From: Candidatus Saccharimonadia bacterium
Lineage (GTDB): Bacteria; Patescibacteriota; Saccharimonadia; Saccharimonadales; Saccharimonadaceae
Direction: 5' to 3'
NCBI GenBank assembly: GCA_023257755.1
Contig: JALRBM010000067.1
Span: forward strand, 1 to 5,991
DNA: 5,991 nt
Shown: positions 4,832-5,991 of the stretch, piece by piece
Layout of the letters: each line of letters starts with the position of its first letter
How positions within the stretch are numbered: the first letter of the stretch is position 1
Position numbers and translations under genes: made by a program
The notes under the pieces: generated by a model
Database searches by the model: none
Told to the model about the DNA's origin: nothing
Seen by the model: the letters and a program-made list of their open reading frames with translations, nothing else

Positions 4832-5991
4832 GTGGGTACAAATAAAAAAACACTGGAGCTTTACTGGCAACAGGTGAGAAAACACCGTGTCAGCTTTTTA
4901 ATCATGCTGATTCTTATCCCGGTCGGCTCGCTCCTCATCGATACCGCGCTGCCCTTTTTCTTAAGCCTTGCCATTGGTGCACTCGCAGAACAAAAGCTCG
5001 AGACGCTTTACCCATTTTTGGTCGGTGCGGGTGTCGTAGGGCTTCTAGGCGCAGCGGCAAACCTCCTCGGTTTTCGGGCGATGGTCCACCACGAAGCCAA
5101 AACACTCGCCAACCTGCGCGAACATACGTTTGTCAGCCTGATCAAGAAGGATAACGGCTTTTTCGTCAACCAAAAAATCGGAGCCATGACCAGCCGCTAT
5201 ATCGATTACGTTCGCAGCGAGGTGACGCTTCAGGATCTCTTTATCATCCGCACGCTCGGATTCATTCTCTCTGTCGGAGGAGGCATCATCATCCTTGCTC
5301 TAGAATCGTGGCTCGTTGCACTTATCGTTCTTGGTCTTATCGTTGCGCTTGCCCTGCAAATCCGCTGGAGTTCAAAAAAACGCGCACCGTGGCGTCATGA
5401 ACGCAAGGAGTTGGTGTCTGAAATTCACGGCCAAGTTGCCGACACCCTGACGAACTACGCCATCGTTAAAGCGTTCGCAGGCGAAACCCGAGAAATCGCC
5501 CAGCTCCAAAAGAAGACCCGAAGATTCGAGGATATCTATAAAAAGGACATTGGATTTATGGCGACAGAAGGCTCACTGCGCGTGGCTCTGATGGTCATCA
5601 TACAGGTGATTGCCATTGTCGTGGCGGTTCACCTCGTACAAAACGCTGCCCTTTCAGTTGCGACCGCTATCTTTATGCTCGCCTATCTGCAACGCATCGG
5701 ATCGCAGTTATTCGTGCTCGGCGATATCATTTACGGATACGACCAGGCCTTTCTTGATGCCGCCCCGATGACGGAAATGTTAAGCCAGGACGTTAAGGTC
5801 AACAACGATAAAGCGGCGACGAAGCTTGACGTGTCCCATCCGGTTATCGAATTTGACCAGGTTTCTTACCGTTACGATGATGCCTCGAATAACGTGCTAA
5901 AAAGCATCAATCTCACTATTCCAGCGGGTCAAAAGGTAGGCCTGGTTGGACATTCGGGTGCTGGCAAGACCACGATTACCCACTTGCTTCT
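4832..5991 (+). CDS. ABC exporter half-transporter, fused TMD-NBD (MsbA/MdlB type), 3' truncated by window
   Basis: The 386 visible codons hold a complete six-helix exporter membrane domain and the start of its ATPase domain. Hydrophobic segments lie near 21-50, 60-82, 140-158, 160-177, 250-270 and 272-300. Long charged loops between helices 2-3 (about 83-135) and 4-5 (about 178-248, with VADTLTNYAIVKAFAGE) are the cytoplasmic extensions and coupling helices typical of this fold. The ATPase begins with VIEFDQVSYRYDD (338-350), whose tyrosines suit the A-loop. It reaches Walker A GHSGAGKT (373-380) just before the edge. Such proteins dimerise and export lipids, peptides or drugs; the substrate is unknown. 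The start is GTG with a strong ribosome-binding site. A full-length member would continue for roughly 200 more residues. Confidence 0.93.
   Translation, partial: MGTNKKTLELYWQQVRKHRVSFLIMLILIPVGSLLIDTALPFFLSLAIGALAEQKLETLYPFLVGAGVVGLLGAAANLLGFRAMVHHEAKTLANLREHTFVSLIKKDNGFFVNQKIGAMTSRYIDYVRSEVTLQDLFIIRTLGFILSVGGGIIILALESWLVALIVLGLIVALALQIRWSSKKRAPWRHERKELVSEIHGQVADTLTNYAIVKAFAGETREIAQLQKKTRRFEDIYKKDIGFMATEGSLRVALMVIIQVIAIVVAVHLVQNAALSVATAIFMLAYLQRIGSQLFVLGDIIYGYDQAFLDAAPMTEMLSQDVKVNNDKAATKLDVSHPVIEFDQVSYRYDDASNNVLKSINLTIPAGQKVGLVGHSGAGKTTITHLL

Overview
The window reads as ordinary bacterial chromosome. It has standard-code stops (TAG and TGA both end genes), tight gene packing and, by eye, about half G+C. 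The gene mix is small and transporter-rich: a TPR protein, a DrrA/CcmA-type ABC ATPase with a double-length 12-helix permease, a DUF4342 mini-protein, a TrhO tRNA hydroxylase and an MsbA-like ABC exporter. Several genes start at an ATG lying 6-9 nt after a -10 box with no Shine-Dalgarno sequence. This style and gene content fit a Candidatus Saccharibacteria (TM7) type genome best in my judgement, with Actinobacteria-like lineages as the main alternative. That placement is inference; no marker gene is present to prove it.

Layout. At the extreme left, bases 24-41 form an 18-bp divergent intergenic region built on the palindrome TATAATTATA. A rightward ATG at 42 and a leftward ATG at 23 are placed symmetrically about it. 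The plus strand then carries four genes in a row: a TPR-repeat protein (42-866), an ABC ATPase (926-1813), a duplicated ABC-2-type permease that overlaps the ATPase stop by 4 bp (1810-3447), and a small DUF4342 protein (3463-3714). Seven bases later the minus-strand trhO gene ends (3722-4630, with a possible longer start at 4705). After a regulatory gap containing a GATCAC-N11-GTGATC dyad, a half-size ABC exporter starts at GTG 4832. It runs off the right edge just after its Walker A motif.

How the genes may work together. The ATPase and permease form one exporter of the polyketide-antibiotic/drug-export class (COG3559-like permease). The TPR protein upstream and DUF4342 protein downstream may be co-transcribed with it, but nothing in the sequence proves a shared function. 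TrhO makes 5-hydroxyuridine at tRNA position 34 and looks like an independent housekeeping gene. The second exporter is divergent from trhO and has its own promoter region. I see no rRNA, tRNA, insertion sequence, CRISPR array or convincing intrinsic terminator. I also see no clearly new multi-gene system. The most notable signals are the mirror-symmetric leaderless promoter at the left edge and the repeated leaderless start architecture.
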